Assembly: GCA_900549025.1 (NCBI GenBank)
Contig: URMZ01000002.1
Span: 61,850 to 125,849 of the forward strand
Source: an uncultured Collinsella sp.
GTDB lineage: Bacteria; Actinomycetota; Coriobacteriia; Coriobacteriales; Coriobacteriaceae
Direction: 5' to 3'
Length of the DNA stretch: 64,000 bases
Positions 17,424 through 26,285 of the stretch are shown here, one piece after another. The notes beneath the pieces are model-generated. The model saw nothing but the letters and a program-made list of their open reading frames with translations, was not told the DNA's origin and did not search any database. A program made the position numbers and the translations under genes. Position 1 is the first letter of the stretch. Each line of letters begins with the position of its first letter.

Positions 17424-18443
17424 ATGGTTATGGGGTTGGCCATGCTCGATAAAGGCAAACATTTTCCGCAGTCATATGCAAGGATGCTATTCTCGGCCCT
17501 TGGAATTCATCAAGATGGACAGCTGCTTATAACAATTGATCCTTGGGAAGAACGCCGTGCGCGCGAGCTTATGCAGGAAGAACTCATGCTTCGTCTTTAC
17601 AACCACGTGTATGCGGATCCGGTCTATTGGAATAATCTTGGGGTTGAAGATCGCATCTTTCAGCTGGCATCCGCTATTGCGGTCGTTGAACCGGATGCTG
17701 TGTTTTGCGGATCGACGGCAGCGCTGCTCTATGGCATCGGCTCGGCTTATACGCTTCTGGATAAAGTGCAAGTGCTGCTGCCACGGTCTACAAGGCGCGA
17801 TACGTATGAGTTCGTTGAATACAAGCGCTGGCGGGCGGGCGAAGTGTGGCGGCTCGGTCTGTTTGCGCTGACGGATCCGTATCGAACGGTTGTTGATATC
17901 GCCCGAACGAGCGCCTTTCGCTATGCACTGGGCTATGTCGATGGCTTGGCCCGTGAGTACGATGTCGAACGTGAAGAGCTGCGAGCATATGCGCAGGCAA
18001 ATTGCCGAGGGTTGCATGGCATCGCGCGTGCTTTTGACGTTTTTGAGCATATGGACGGCAGGTCAGACAATGGCGGCGAGTCCGAGGCGAGAGCAGCGAT
18101 GATTCTCGCTGGGGTTGCCGCGCCTGAGCTTCAAGTTGAGATAACGCGACCGGGAAACGCTGGTTATTATCTAGCAGATTATGGCTGGCAGATGTCAGAC
18201 GGCTCATGGACGCTGGCAGAGCTGCATGGGCTGGGTAAGTTTGAAGACGAAGCTCAAAATGATCCAGAGCAAGCGGCGGCAAAAACCTATCGAGCGGCCC
18301 TCATGCGCGACGCGAACCTTCGCGCCATGGGCCACAACGTCATTCATTTCAAACTCTCGGACACCTACGACGTAGAATCGTTCGGTGCCATGATGCGCGG
18401 TTACGGCATTCCGACAACAAAACCCTACGCCGACTCCCGATAG
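17424..18443 (+). CDS. AbiEi-antitoxin-like / DUF559-like protein
   Basis: A 339-residue protein I recognise only by domain pattern. The middle (FCGSTAALLYGIGSAYTLLD, then ALTDPYRTVVDIARTSAFRY) matches the C-terminal part of AbiEi-type antitoxins. The C-terminal third (GESEARAAMILAGV, YLADYGW, LAELHGLGKF, LMRDANLRAMGHNVIHF) resembles the DUF559/Vsr-like PD-(D/E)xK nuclease fold. No AbiEii partner is adjacent. Base composition is clearly less GC-rich than its neighbours, and palindromic repeats bracket it, suggesting transfer. Possible starts are GTG 17421 and ATG 17424, 17430 or 17442; none has a strong ribosome site. Confidence 0.55.
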   Translation: MVMGLAMLDKGKHFPQSYARMLFSALGIHQDGQLLITIDPWEERRARELMQEELMLRLYNHVYADPVYWNNLGVEDRIFQLASAIAVVEPDAVFCGSTAALLYGIGSAYTLLDKVQVLLPRSTRRDTYEFVEYKRWRAGEVWRLGLFALTDPYRTVVDIARTSAFRYALGYVDGLAREYDVEREELRAYAQANCRGLHGIARAFDVFEHMDGRSDNGGESEARAAMILAGVAAPELQVEITRPGNAGYYLADYGWQMSDGSWTLAELHGLGKFEDEAQNDPEQAAAKTYRAALMRDANLRAMGHNVIHFKLSDTYDVESFGAMMRGYGIPTTKPYADSR

Positions 18444-18470
18444 CGAAATCGTTCGCAGCCAACCTTCAAT

Positions 18471-18541
18471 AAGTTGCGGTGAAATACGGACTGTTGAGGC
18501 CTTTAAAGGCATGAAACAGTCCGTATTTCACCGCAACTTAG
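18471..18541. repeat. Palindromic extragenic repeat, copy 2
   Basis: Perfect 26-bp arms (18471-18496 and 18516-18541) with a 19-base loop. The outer 21 bases match copy 1. It lies between two convergent genes and could act as a two-way transcription barrier. Confidence 0.85.
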
Positions 18542-18584
18542 GAGGGGATGGGGCTGAGGGGCGGGCGATGCCGTTGTCTGTCGG

Positions 18585-19061
18585 TTAGCTGCGGGGGCGG
18601 TGGCGGAGCTTGTCGATGGTGGAGTCGGTGCTTCGGCTGCGGGCTTCGGCGGCGCGGTCGCGAGCGTCGGCGGCGGTTTGGCGCTGGCGGCGGTAATCGA
18701 TCATGCCTTGGATGATGGGCTTGCCAAAGCTCACGACATCATCGTTGTAGATGGCGGTACGGGCGGCAAGCAGACAGTCAGTAAAGTCCATATGAGTCTT
18801 GCCAAAGAGTTTGATGGCAAGGGCGACAACGGTGGGCTCGTCGACCATGACGTCATCGAGCAGCCTTCTCATGGCCGTAGCAATCTCAACGCGGGGAACC
18901 TTATAGACGTCGCGCAGCGTGACCACGACGCGCGTGATGATTTCGGGGTAGACGCGAGCAGTGCGCGTGGCGATGACCTTGGCGGCGCGCGGGGACAGAA
19001 CTTCGTCGTCGTCAAGCAGGTAGCGCAGGATGACGGTCTCGTCGATGATGGTGCTACTCAT
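18585..19061 (-). CDS. PIN-domain toxin (VapC-like)
   Basis: A 158-residue protein beginning MSSTIIDETVILRYLLDDD, the PIN pattern with acidic residues near position 8, and a second acidic site in MDFTDCLLAART near residue 95. PIN toxins are Mg-dependent ribonucleases, often cutting tRNA. It overlaps the end of the upstream antitoxin by 8 bases. The last ~35 residues are an Arg-rich low-complexity tail beyond the PIN core. RNA target unknown. Confidence 0.7.
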   Translation of the reverse strand: MSSTIIDETVILRYLLDDDEVLSPRAAKVIATRTARVYPEIITRVVVTLRDVYKVPRVEIATAMRRLLDDVMVDEPTVVALAIKLFGKTHMDFTDCLLAARTAIYNDDVVSFGKPIIQGMIDYRRQRQTAADARDRAAEARSRSTDSTIDKLRHRPRS

Positions 19062-19377
19062 GGATATCTACTTCCTCGGGGCCCAAAATCGAATCGTCGC
19101 TTTCTGTAGCAAGGTATTCAATCCAGGCATTGCGCTCCTCGGAGCGGCGATTGGGGTCACCATATGCTTTGAGCGATCCATAGGCGGCGGTGCCGTCCTT
19201 TGAGCGCACGGCGACTGACTGAAAGGGAAGCTTGCGCATCAAAATGCTTTGCGCGACAAATAGGCGGACGGCTTCGGCGAGCGATGTGCCCATGGCGTCG
19301 TAGAGATGCTCGGCATGCTGCTTGTCCTCTTCGCGAATGCGCACCTGCAGGATGGCTCTTTTTTGAGTCGATGACAT
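19054..19377 (-). CDS. RelB/DinJ-type antitoxin
   Basis: A 107-residue protein. The N-terminal ~50 residues (KRAILQVRIREEDKQHAEHL, then GTSLAEAVRLFVAQS) show the RelB/DinJ ribbon-helix-helix. The acidic C-terminal half would wrap and neutralise the toxin. ATG 19377 is chosen because the sequence before it reads AAGGGGGGCCA; a GTG lies just upstream at 19380. RelB/DinJ antitoxins usually pair with RelE/YafQ toxins, so the PIN partner is a less common combination. Confidence 0.7.
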   Translation of the reverse strand: MSSTQKRAILQVRIREEDKQHAEHLYDAMGTSLAEAVRLFVAQSILMRKLPFQSVAVRSKDGTAAYGSLKAYGDPNRRSEERNAWIEYLATESDDSILGPEEVDIHE

Positions 19378-19805
19378 CACTGGCCCCCCTTAATGAGCGT
19401 GCAATATGAATGGTCAAATACAGCATTGGATATTAATAGCTAATCTTATAACCACTACTTTATTGCACTCAAGTTAATGAGCGCGAAATTTATCACAAAC
19501 GTATTACGTCCTTTATAAACGAGCGTGAAATCTCCCTTGGATGTACGCATGTATTACACTCATCTTTATAGCTTCTAGAGAATAATTCCAACCTGCCAAA
19601 ACCCCTGCAATACACCCGTATTGCAGGGCCTATGCTCAAGTTTGCCACCTGCAACTGCGTATATTTAACCTGTATACCGTTGGAGAAATTCTACCGAGTG
19701 CCTGTTTCGCCGCATGCGCTCGATACGCCGATGCCGGACCACGGGCGGTCCGGGGCAACGTCGACAGGGTCTCTCCGGCATGGGATTCAGGAGGGAGTGA
19801 ACAAC
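19378..19805. promoter_or_regulatory. AT-rich control region between the toxin-antitoxin pair and the formate hydrogenlyase genes
   Basis: This 428-base gap between divergent units is clearly AT-richer than its surroundings. Three similar direct repeats (GAGCGTGCAATA at 19395, GAGCGCGAAATT at 19479, GAGCGTGAAATC at 19521) may be antitoxin operators. A perfect 11-bp inverted repeat, CCCTGCAATAC-ACC-C-GTATTGCAGGG, spans about 19603-19628 and could be an operator or weak terminator ahead of the formate dehydrogenase genes. No confident -35/-10 pair was chosen. Confidence 0.45.
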
Positions 19806-20324
19806 ATGGGCAATAAACGAGTCGTAGCCGATTCTTCGCGCTGCATTGGGTGCCAAACCTGTATGGCGGCGTGCATCGAGGCGCACGACATTCCCGGCAA
19901 CATCGCCGCACCTCGCTTGCGTGTGACGCGCACCTACGAGATCTCCGCACCGGTGGCTTGCCACCACTGCGAGGACGCTCCATGCGCCAAGGCCTGCCCC
20001 ACGGGCGCCTTGTTCTTTGATCCAAAGAACCATCGCATCGGCGTCAACGAGGACAACTGCATCGGCTGCAAGAGCTGCGTCATGGCATGCCCCTTTGGCG
20101 CCGTGAGCGTGGCGACCACGCAGGTCCCCGTCTTGATGGGCGACGTGCGCGTGGGTTCGCAGACTAAGAGCTTCGTGCTCAAGTGCGACCTGTGCGTGGA
20201 CCGTCCCGGCGGTCCGGCGTGTGCCGAGGCGTGCCCGACCAAGGGCCTCACCTTGGTAGACGAGGAACGCCTGGCAGAACTGACTGCCGAGCGTGCCCGC
20301 GCCACCATCGAAAACGAGGCGTAA
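19806..20324 (+). CDS. hydN: HydN/HycB-type 4x[4Fe-4S] ferredoxin
   Basis: A 172-residue polyferredoxin with four cysteine clusters: CIGCQTCMAAC, CHHCEDAPCAKAC, CIGCKSCVMAC and CDLCVDRPGGPACAEAC. Proteins of this type carry electrons from formate dehydrogenase H to the hydrogenase arm. It lies directly before fdhF, with GGAGGGAGT before the start. ATG 19806 is chosen over a long upstream extension that lacks a ribosome site. Confidence 0.9.
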   Translation: MGNKRVVADSSRCIGCQTCMAACIEAHDIPGNIAAPRLRVTRTYEISAPVACHHCEDAPCAKACPTGALFFDPKNHRIGVNEDNCIGCKSCVMACPFGAVSVATTQVPVLMGDVRVGSQTKSFVLKCDLCVDRPGGPACAEACPTKGLTLVDEERLAELTAERARATIENEA

Positions 20325-20398
20325 GCGTCGGACGACAGACCCAATGATTGTCAAATAAGTACCGAGCATTCGGTAGCAGAGAAAGGAAGGAGGGTGTC

Positions 20399-22621
20399 AT
20401 GGAGAAGCATAAAGTGATCTGCCCGTACTGCGGCGCCGGTTGCCAGTTTAACCTCTTGGTCCAAAACGGCCAGGTCGTGGGCACCGAACCGCTCAACGGC
20501 ATCACCAATCAGGGCGAGCTGTGCCTTAAGGGCATGAGCGGCTACGACTTCATCAACGACACCAAGATCTTGACTCCTCGCGTACTGCACCCGATGATCC
20601 GCCGCACTAAGGGCGCGGATCTTGAGCGCGTAAGCTGGGACGAGGCACTGGATTTCACCGCATCTAAGATGCAGGCCATAATTGACGAATATGGTCCTAA
20701 CGCTGTCATGACCACCGGCTCTTCGCGAGGCGGCGGCAATGAGGCGAACTACGTCATGCAGAAGTTTACGCGTGCGTGCATCGGCACCCACAGCGTGGAC
20801 AACTGCGCCCGTACTTGACACGGCCCTACTGTCCTCGGTCTGATGGACACGGTTGGTTCAGGTTGCATGTCATGCTCCATCCCCGGTATGGAGGATGCGG
20901 GCTGCATTTTCCTCTTCGGCTATAACCCTGCCGATTCGCACCCCATCGTCGCAAGGCGTATCGTGCGAGCCAAAGAAAAGGGTTGCAAGATCATCGTCGC
21001 CGATCCGCGCCATATCGAAACCGCGCGTATCGCCGATCTCTACCTTCCGATCAAGAACGGTTGCAACGTCGCGTTCCTCAACGCCTTTGCCAACTGTCTG
21101 GTCAACGATGGCCTCTACGACAAGGAATTCGTCGCCGAGCACACGAACGGCTTTGACGAGTGGTGGGAGACCATCAAGAACTACACTCCCGAATCCGTAC
21201 AGGACATCACGGGTGTCGAGCCCGCGTTGATCCACCAAGCTGCCGAGATGTACGCCACGGCGAAGCCCTCCGCCATCATTGGCTGGGGCATGGGCGTATG
21301 CCAGCAGAAGCAGAACCTGAAGACGGTGTACACCATCGCCTCCATCGCCTGCGTTGCCGGCCAGATCGGCAAACCCAATTCCGGCCTCGCGCCCGTGCGT
21401 GGTCAGAACAACGTCCAGGGCTCCTGCGATATGGGCATGCTGCCTAACCTGTACCCTGGCTACCAGAAAGTCACCGACCCCGCCGTGCGCGCCAAGTTTG
21501 CAAAGGCTTGGGGCGTGCCCGAGGAAAAGCTCCCGCTCGAGGAGGGCTACAAGCTCACCGACCTGGGCCACCTGGTCGACGAGGGCAAGGTGCACTGCTT
21601 CTACAACTACGGCGAGGACCCGGTGCAGACCGAGCCCGATTCGGCCGGTATGCGCAAGACGCTCTCCGAGCTGGATCTGTTCATTTGCCAGGACATCTTT
21701 ATGACGCAGACGACCATGCTCGCCGACGTCATCCTGCCCGCTACCTCTTGGGGCGAGCACGAGGGTGTCTTTACCGCATCCGACCGTAGCTTCCAGCACT
21801 TTGACGCGGCTGTTCCGCCCAAGGGCGAGTGCCGCCACGACTGGGAGATCTTCGCGGACCTGTCCACGCGTATGGGCTATCCCATGCACTACGACAACAC
21901 CGAGCAGATCTGGAACGAGTGCATTAGCCTGTGCCCCAACTTTGTGGGCGCGACCTACGAGAAGATGGCTCCCGAGGGCGGTTACGCCCAGTGGCCGGTC
22001 AAGAGCACCGATGTGAACGACCACGGTACGCCCGACATGTTCGCTGGTGGCAAGTTCACCACCAAGGACGGCCGCGCCAACCTGATGGCGCACGACTGGG
22101 AGGCGCCCTCCGAGCTTCCCGACGATGAGTACCCGCTCATTCTGTGCACCGTCCGCGAGGTCGGTCACTACAGCTGCCGCTCGATGACCGGCAACTGCAA
22201 GACGCTGGCGCTGCTCGCCGACGAGCCCGGCTTTGTCCGCATGAATCCCGCGGACGCCCAGGCGCGCGGCATCAAGAACGGCGACATCGTCTCGATTCAT
22301 AGCCGCCGCGGCCAGGTATACAGCCGCGCCGACGTGAGCGATCGCATCAATAAGGGCACGGTCTACATGACCTACCAGTGGTGGATCGGCAAGTGCAACG
22401 AGCTGACCATTCACAAGGTCGACCCGGTCTCGCATACGCCCGAGGACAAGTTCTCCGCCTGCCAGGTCGACGCCATTGCCGACCAGGTTTGGGCAGAGGG
22501 CGAGGTAGAGCGTCAGTACACCGAGCTCAAGCAGGCTCTGGTGGACGCCGCTGCTCCCCAGGACGTTGAGCCTGGCGCCGCCAAGTTCGACGACGAGACG
22601 CACGTGAACCAAATCGTGTAG
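20399..22621 (+). CDS. fdhF: Formate dehydrogenase H, selenocysteine-containing (Sec140)
   Basis: Oxidises formate to CO2 at a bis-MGD molybdenum site. The frame from 20399 continues through TGA 20816-20818 (codon 140) to 22621, giving 740 residues; E. coli FdhF has 715 with Sec also at 140. The [4Fe-4S] ligands Cys8, Cys11, Cys15 and Cys42 fall at the E. coli positions. The Sec context is DNCART-U-HGPTVLGL, followed by GSGCMSCSI. A SECIS-like hairpin starts 11 bases after the UGA. Automatic callers would split it into two genes. It is preceded by the HydN-type ferredoxin and followed by hyfA. Confidence 0.96.
20816..20849 (+). promoter_or_regulatory. fdhF UGA-Sec codon and SECIS hairpin
   Basis: After TGA 20816-20818, TGTCCTC (20830-20836) pairs with GATGGACA (20842-20849) with one bulged T, closing a GGTCT loop (20837-20841). 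The loop and bulged U resemble the E. coli fdhF SECIS recognised by SelB, although the bulge is on the other side. Confidence 0.75.
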
Positions 22622-22642
22622 TCCCGTTCTCGTTGGCTTTTT

Positions 22643-22683
22643 GGGCCGGGCGTCCCGTACGTTCGGGAGCCCGGCCCGTTATT
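22643..22683 (+). terminator. Hairpin between fdhF and hyfA, possibly attenuating
   Basis: GGGCCGGGC (22643-22651) pairs with GCCCGGCCC (22669-22677), followed by GTTATTTT. The hyf genes continue directly, so termination is probably partial. Confidence 0.6.
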
Positions 22684-22699
22684 TTGAAAGGAAGTGGGG

Positions 22700-23317
22700 A
22701 TGAACCGCTTCATCGACATCAACCCGGAGAGGTGCATCGGCTGCGGAACATGCCAGTCCGCCTGTGCCGACGCCCACCGGATGCAGGGTCTTCAGGATAC
22801 GCCGCGCCTGGCGCTCGTGAAGACCGGCGGTATTTCGGCCGCCCTTGCCTGCCACCATTGCGAGGGTGCTCCCTGCGCCGAGGTTTGCCCGGTGAATGCC
22901 ATCGAGCACGATGGCGATCGCATCCACGTCAAGGAGCAGGAGTGCATCGGGTGCAGGCTGTGCGCCATCGCGTGCCCCTTCGGAGCCATCCATCCCGATG
23001 GCACGTCTATCGCCGGTGTCGCAGGCATGTGCGACCCGACGCCTTCGTATCCTAAGTCCCTGAGCAGCCTGCTTACGTGGGCTCCTGGCCAGTACACCTG
23101 CGCCGTCAAGTGCGACCTGTGTGCCTTCGATCCGGACGGCCCGCATTGTGTGGCGGCGTGCCCCACCAAGGCGCTGACCGTCATGGGCGGCGCGGCCGAT
23201 CGCGAGCTCGACGAGGCCAAGCGCCTGCGCTCGATCGAAAACGGTCCAGTCGTCGACGTTACCGCTGTGGCCCAGGGCCTGTCCGAGAAAGCAGAAGGGA
23301 GCGTAAACAATGGATAG
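22700..23317 (+). CDS. hyfA: Hydrogenase-4 electron-transfer subunit HyfA (polyferredoxin)
   Basis: A 205-residue protein, the same length as E. coli HyfA, with four [4Fe-4S] motifs (CIGCGTCQSAC, CHHCEGAPCAEVC, CIGCRLCAIAC, CDLCAFDPDGPHCVAAC). It links FdhF to the hydrogenase. ATG 22700 follows GAAAGGAAGTGGGG. It overlaps hyfB by 8 bases. Confidence 0.88.
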   Translation: MNRFIDINPERCIGCGTCQSACADAHRMQGLQDTPRLALVKTGGISAALACHHCEGAPCAEVCPVNAIEHDGDRIHVKEQECIGCRLCAIACPFGAIHPDGTSIAGVAGMCDPTPSYPKSLSSLLTWAPGQYTCAVKCDLCAFDPDGPHCVAACPTKALTVMGGAADRELDEAKRLRSIENGPVVDVTAVAQGLSEKAEGSVNNG

Positions 23318-25328
23318 CATGACGCTGTTTATCGCATCGCTTGCCGTCTCGTGCATCGGTGCGCTCGCCTCGGTTCTGCTGATCAAGGCCGATAACGCCG
23401 CCAAGACCGCCGGCTGCCTGATCGGCGCCGTCGCGGCCGTGCTGTCGTTCATCGCGGGCTTCGAGGCCGTGCTTGGCGACGTTTCGTCCCTCAACACGGT
23501 CTTCTTTTTCCCGTTCGCCCGTCTCGAGCTCTTGCTCAACGGCCTTGCGGGCCTGATCGTGGTCCTCATCTCAATCCTCGCCTTTGCGGGCTTCATCTAC
23601 GGTCTGTCCTACTTCGATGAGTACCCGGGCAAGGTCGGGCGCGCCGGTTTCTTCATGAACACCTTCGTCGCCTCGATGATGCTCGTCATCACCGCCGACA
23701 ACGTGTTCTGGTTCCTGGTCGCCTTTGAGCTCATGTCCCTTACGAGCTACTTCCTTGTCGTTATCGAGGAGAACAAGAACTCCATTAGGGGCGGTTGGCT
23801 CTACTTCGTCATCGCGCACGTGGGCTTTGTCCTTATCATGGCGAGCTTCCTGCTCATGACCAACGGCGTGGGCGGTTCCTTCAGCTTCAGTGATTTCCGT
23901 ACGCATGACTTTGGACCCGCCGTCTCCTCCGCGTGCTTCGTCCTCGCGTTCTTCGGATTCGGCGCAAAGGCCGGTATCATCCCGCTGCACTCCTGGCTGC
24001 CCCAGGCGCACCCCGAGGCGCCGTCCAACGTGTCCGCCCTCATGTCCGGCGGCATGATCAAGATCGGCATCCTGGGAATCCTCAAGGTCGGTCTCGACCT
24101 GCTCGCGGGTTCGGGCGTCCAGCTCTGGTGGGGCCTCATGGTCCTGGTCTTCGGATCCATCTCGTCGGTCCTGGGTGTCGTCTACGCCCTCCACGAGCAC
24201 GACATCAAGCGCCTGCTGGCCTATCACTCCGTCGAGAACATCGGCATCATCTTGCTCGGTGTCGGCGCGTCCATGACGGCGCACGCCCTGGGCAACGACG
24301 TCATCGCGACGATCGCGCTCATGGCCGCCCTCTACCACACGCTCAACCACGCCATGTTCAAGGGCGAGCTGTTCCTCGGCGCGGGCTCCCTGCTCTATGC
24401 CACGGGTACGCGCAACATGGAGAAGATGGGCGGTCTGTTCCGCCGTATGCCGGTCACGGCCGTCTGCTTCCTCATCGGTGCCCTTGCCATCTCGGCCATC
24501 CCGCCGCTCAACGGCTTCGTTTCCGAGTGGTTCACCTACCAGTCCCTGTTTAACATCTCGACGCTCTCCGACCCGGTCGTCATGGTGTTCGCCGTCGCCT
24601 CCGCGGCCGCGCTCGCCATCACCGGTGCCCTGGCCGTCACGTGCTTCGTGAAGGCCTACGGCGTCTCGTTCGCGAGCAGCCCTCGTTCCCAGGAGGCCGC
24701 GAACGCCAAGGAGTCCCCGGCTCCGATGTTGTTCTCGCAGATGCTCCTCGCGGCCATCTGCGTGGTGCTGGGAATCGGCTCCCCGGTCATCGCCCCGGTT
24801 CTGGGCGACGTCGCCCAGAGCGTGCTTGCCGGCTCCGCCGTCACGGCCACCTCGGGCGTGTCTCTGGTGAACGAGATTTCCGGTGCCGCCACCTCCACCC
24901 CCGCGATCGCCATCGCGCTCATGGTCCTCACCGGCCTCGCGTTCGTGTTGAGGTCCTGCCTCGGCACCAAGGCCCCCGCTAAGAAGACCGACCCTTGGGC
25001 GTGCGGCTACGAGCCCAACGAGCACATGCCCGTCGTTGCCACGAGCTTCGCGTCCGACGTCGAGCTCTTCATGGGCCCGCTCTACACCCTGCGCGAGGTA
25101 TGCACCAAGATCTGCTGGTCCATCGCGCACGTGTTCCAGAAGCTCACCGGTGTCGCCCAGGGCGTCGAGCCCCTGCCCGACCGTTTCCTGGTCGATGCAC
25201 CGAGCGAGGGTGCCGACAAGCTGGCCGGCCTCGCCTCCAAAATCGAGGGCGGCAACTACTCCGTATACATCTGCTACATCGTCGCGGCGCTCGTGGTCTT
25301 CCTCGTGCTCGCCGTGGTCATGGTCTAG
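23310..25328 (+). CDS. hyfB: Hydrogenase-4 membrane subunit HyfB (NuoL/MrpA-like antiporter)
   Basis: A 672-residue, highly hydrophobic protein with about 16 membrane segments. It has the proton-antiporter core (GAKAGIIPLHSWLPQAHPEA, then MSGGMIKIGI) found in complex-I antiporter subunits. It forms part of the membrane arm that may couple H2 formation to ion pumping. Confidence 0.9.
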   Translation: MDSMTLFIASLAVSCIGALASVLLIKADNAAKTAGCLIGAVAAVLSFIAGFEAVLGDVSSLNTVFFFPFARLELLLNGLAGLIVVLISILAFAGFIYGLSYFDEYPGKVGRAGFFMNTFVASMMLVITADNVFWFLVAFELMSLTSYFLVVIEENKNSIRGGWLYFVIAHVGFVLIMASFLLMTNGVGGSFSFSDFRTHDFGPAVSSACFVLAFFGFGAKAGIIPLHSWLPQAHPEAPSNVSALMSGGMIKIGILGILKVGLDLLAGSGVQLWWGLMVLVFGSISSVLGVVYALHEHDIKRLLAYHSVENIGIILLGVGASMTAHALGNDVIATIALMAALYHTLNHAMFKGELFLGAGSLLYATGTRNMEKMGGLFRRMPVTAVCFLIGALAISAIPPLNGFVSEWFTYQSLFNISTLSDPVVMVFAVASAAALAITGALAVTCFVKAYGVSFASSPRSQEAANAKESPAPMLFSQMLLAAICVVLGIGSPVIAPVLGDVAQSVLAGSAVTATSGVSLVNEISGAATSTPAIAIALMVLTGLAFVLRSCLGTKAPAKKTDPWACGYEPNEHMPVVATSFASDVELFMGPLYTLREVCTKICWSIAHVFQKLTGVAQGVEPLPDRFLVDAPSEGADKLAGLASKIEGGNYSVYICYIVAALVVFLVLAVVMV

Positions 25329-25345
25329 AGAGGGGAGAGGATATT

Positions 25346-26269
25346 ATGAACATCGTTCTTGCGATAGCGCAGGGCCTCGTGGTCATGCTGGTCGCGCCCT
25401 TCTTCTCCGGCCTCGCCCGTGTGATTCGCGCGAAGATGCACAATCGCCGCGGTCCGTCCATCCTTCAGGATTACCGGGACCTCGCGAAGCTCATGGCGCG
25501 TCCCGAGTCCGTGAGTTCCGACTCGAGCTTCGTGCTGCGCATCATGCCGCCGCTGTTCCTCGCGGGGTCGTTCATGCTCGCCATGGGCCTGCCCATGTTC
25601 ACGCTCGAGAGCCCCATGCCCGTCTTTGGTGACGCCATCACCATCATGTACGCGCTCGCGCTGTCCCGCTTCTTCTTCGCGCTGTCCGGCGTGGATTCCT
25701 CCAACGCCTACGCGGGCTTCGGCGGTATCCGCGAGCTCCTCATGAGCGTGCTCATCGAGCCGTCCATGCTCATCGCGCTGTTTACCGTCGCCATCGTGTG
25801 CGGCTCCACGGACATTGCGACCATGGGTCAGCACATCGTTACGGGCAACGTCTCGAGCGTCGTCGCCGTCATCCTCGCCGGCGTCGCCTTCGCGGCCGCC
25901 TGCTATATGGAGCTCGGCAAGCTTCCGTTCGATCAGGCCGAAGCCGAGCAGGAGCTCCAGGAGGGCCCGCTCGCCGAGCTCTCCGGCCCGTCCCTGGCCA
26001 TGATGAAGCTCGCCATGGGCATGAAGCAGGTCGTGGTCGTCGCTTGGTTCACCTCCATCTTCATCCCCTGGGGAGAGCCCGCGACCATCGGCGTCACCGC
26101 TCTCGTGGGCGCCGTCGTCTTCCTTGTCAAGTGCCTGGTCGATTTCGTTGTCTGCGGCGTGCTCGAGAACTCCGTTTCCCGTTCGCGCTTCAAGGTGCTC
26201 GGTAACCAGACCTGGGCCGTCGTCGGCATCGCGGTCCTCGCGTTCGTCTTCGTCGTCGTAGGCGTGTAG
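25346..26269 (+). CDS. hyfC: Hydrogenase-4 membrane subunit HyfC (NuoH-like)
   Basis: A 307-residue protein of the HycD/HyfC/NuoH family that anchors the hydrogenase in the membrane. The family loop RAKMHNRRGPSILQDYRDL lies near residue 30 and DQAEAEQELQEGPLAELSG near residue 195. ATG 25346 has GAGAGGGGAGAGG ahead of it. Confidence 0.9.
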   Translation: MNIVLAIAQGLVVMLVAPFFSGLARVIRAKMHNRRGPSILQDYRDLAKLMARPESVSSDSSFVLRIMPPLFLAGSFMLAMGLPMFTLESPMPVFGDAITIMYALALSRFFFALSGVDSSNAYAGFGGIRELLMSVLIEPSMLIALFTVAIVCGSTDIATMGQHIVTGNVSSVVAVILAGVAFAAACYMELGKLPFDQAEAEQELQEGPLAELSGPSLAMMKLAMGMKQVVVVAWFTSIFIPWGEPATIGVTALVGAVVFLVKCLVDFVVCGVLENSVSRSRFKVLGNQTWAVVGIAVLAFVFVVVGV

Positions 26270-26285
26270 GGAGAAGGGAGAAACT

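Noticed and set aside
20399-22621. Two separate formate dehydrogenase genes or a pseudogene split by TGA
   Set aside because: The TGA is at codon 140, the known Sec position, with a SECIS-like hairpin and selA, selB and tRNA-Sec nearby.
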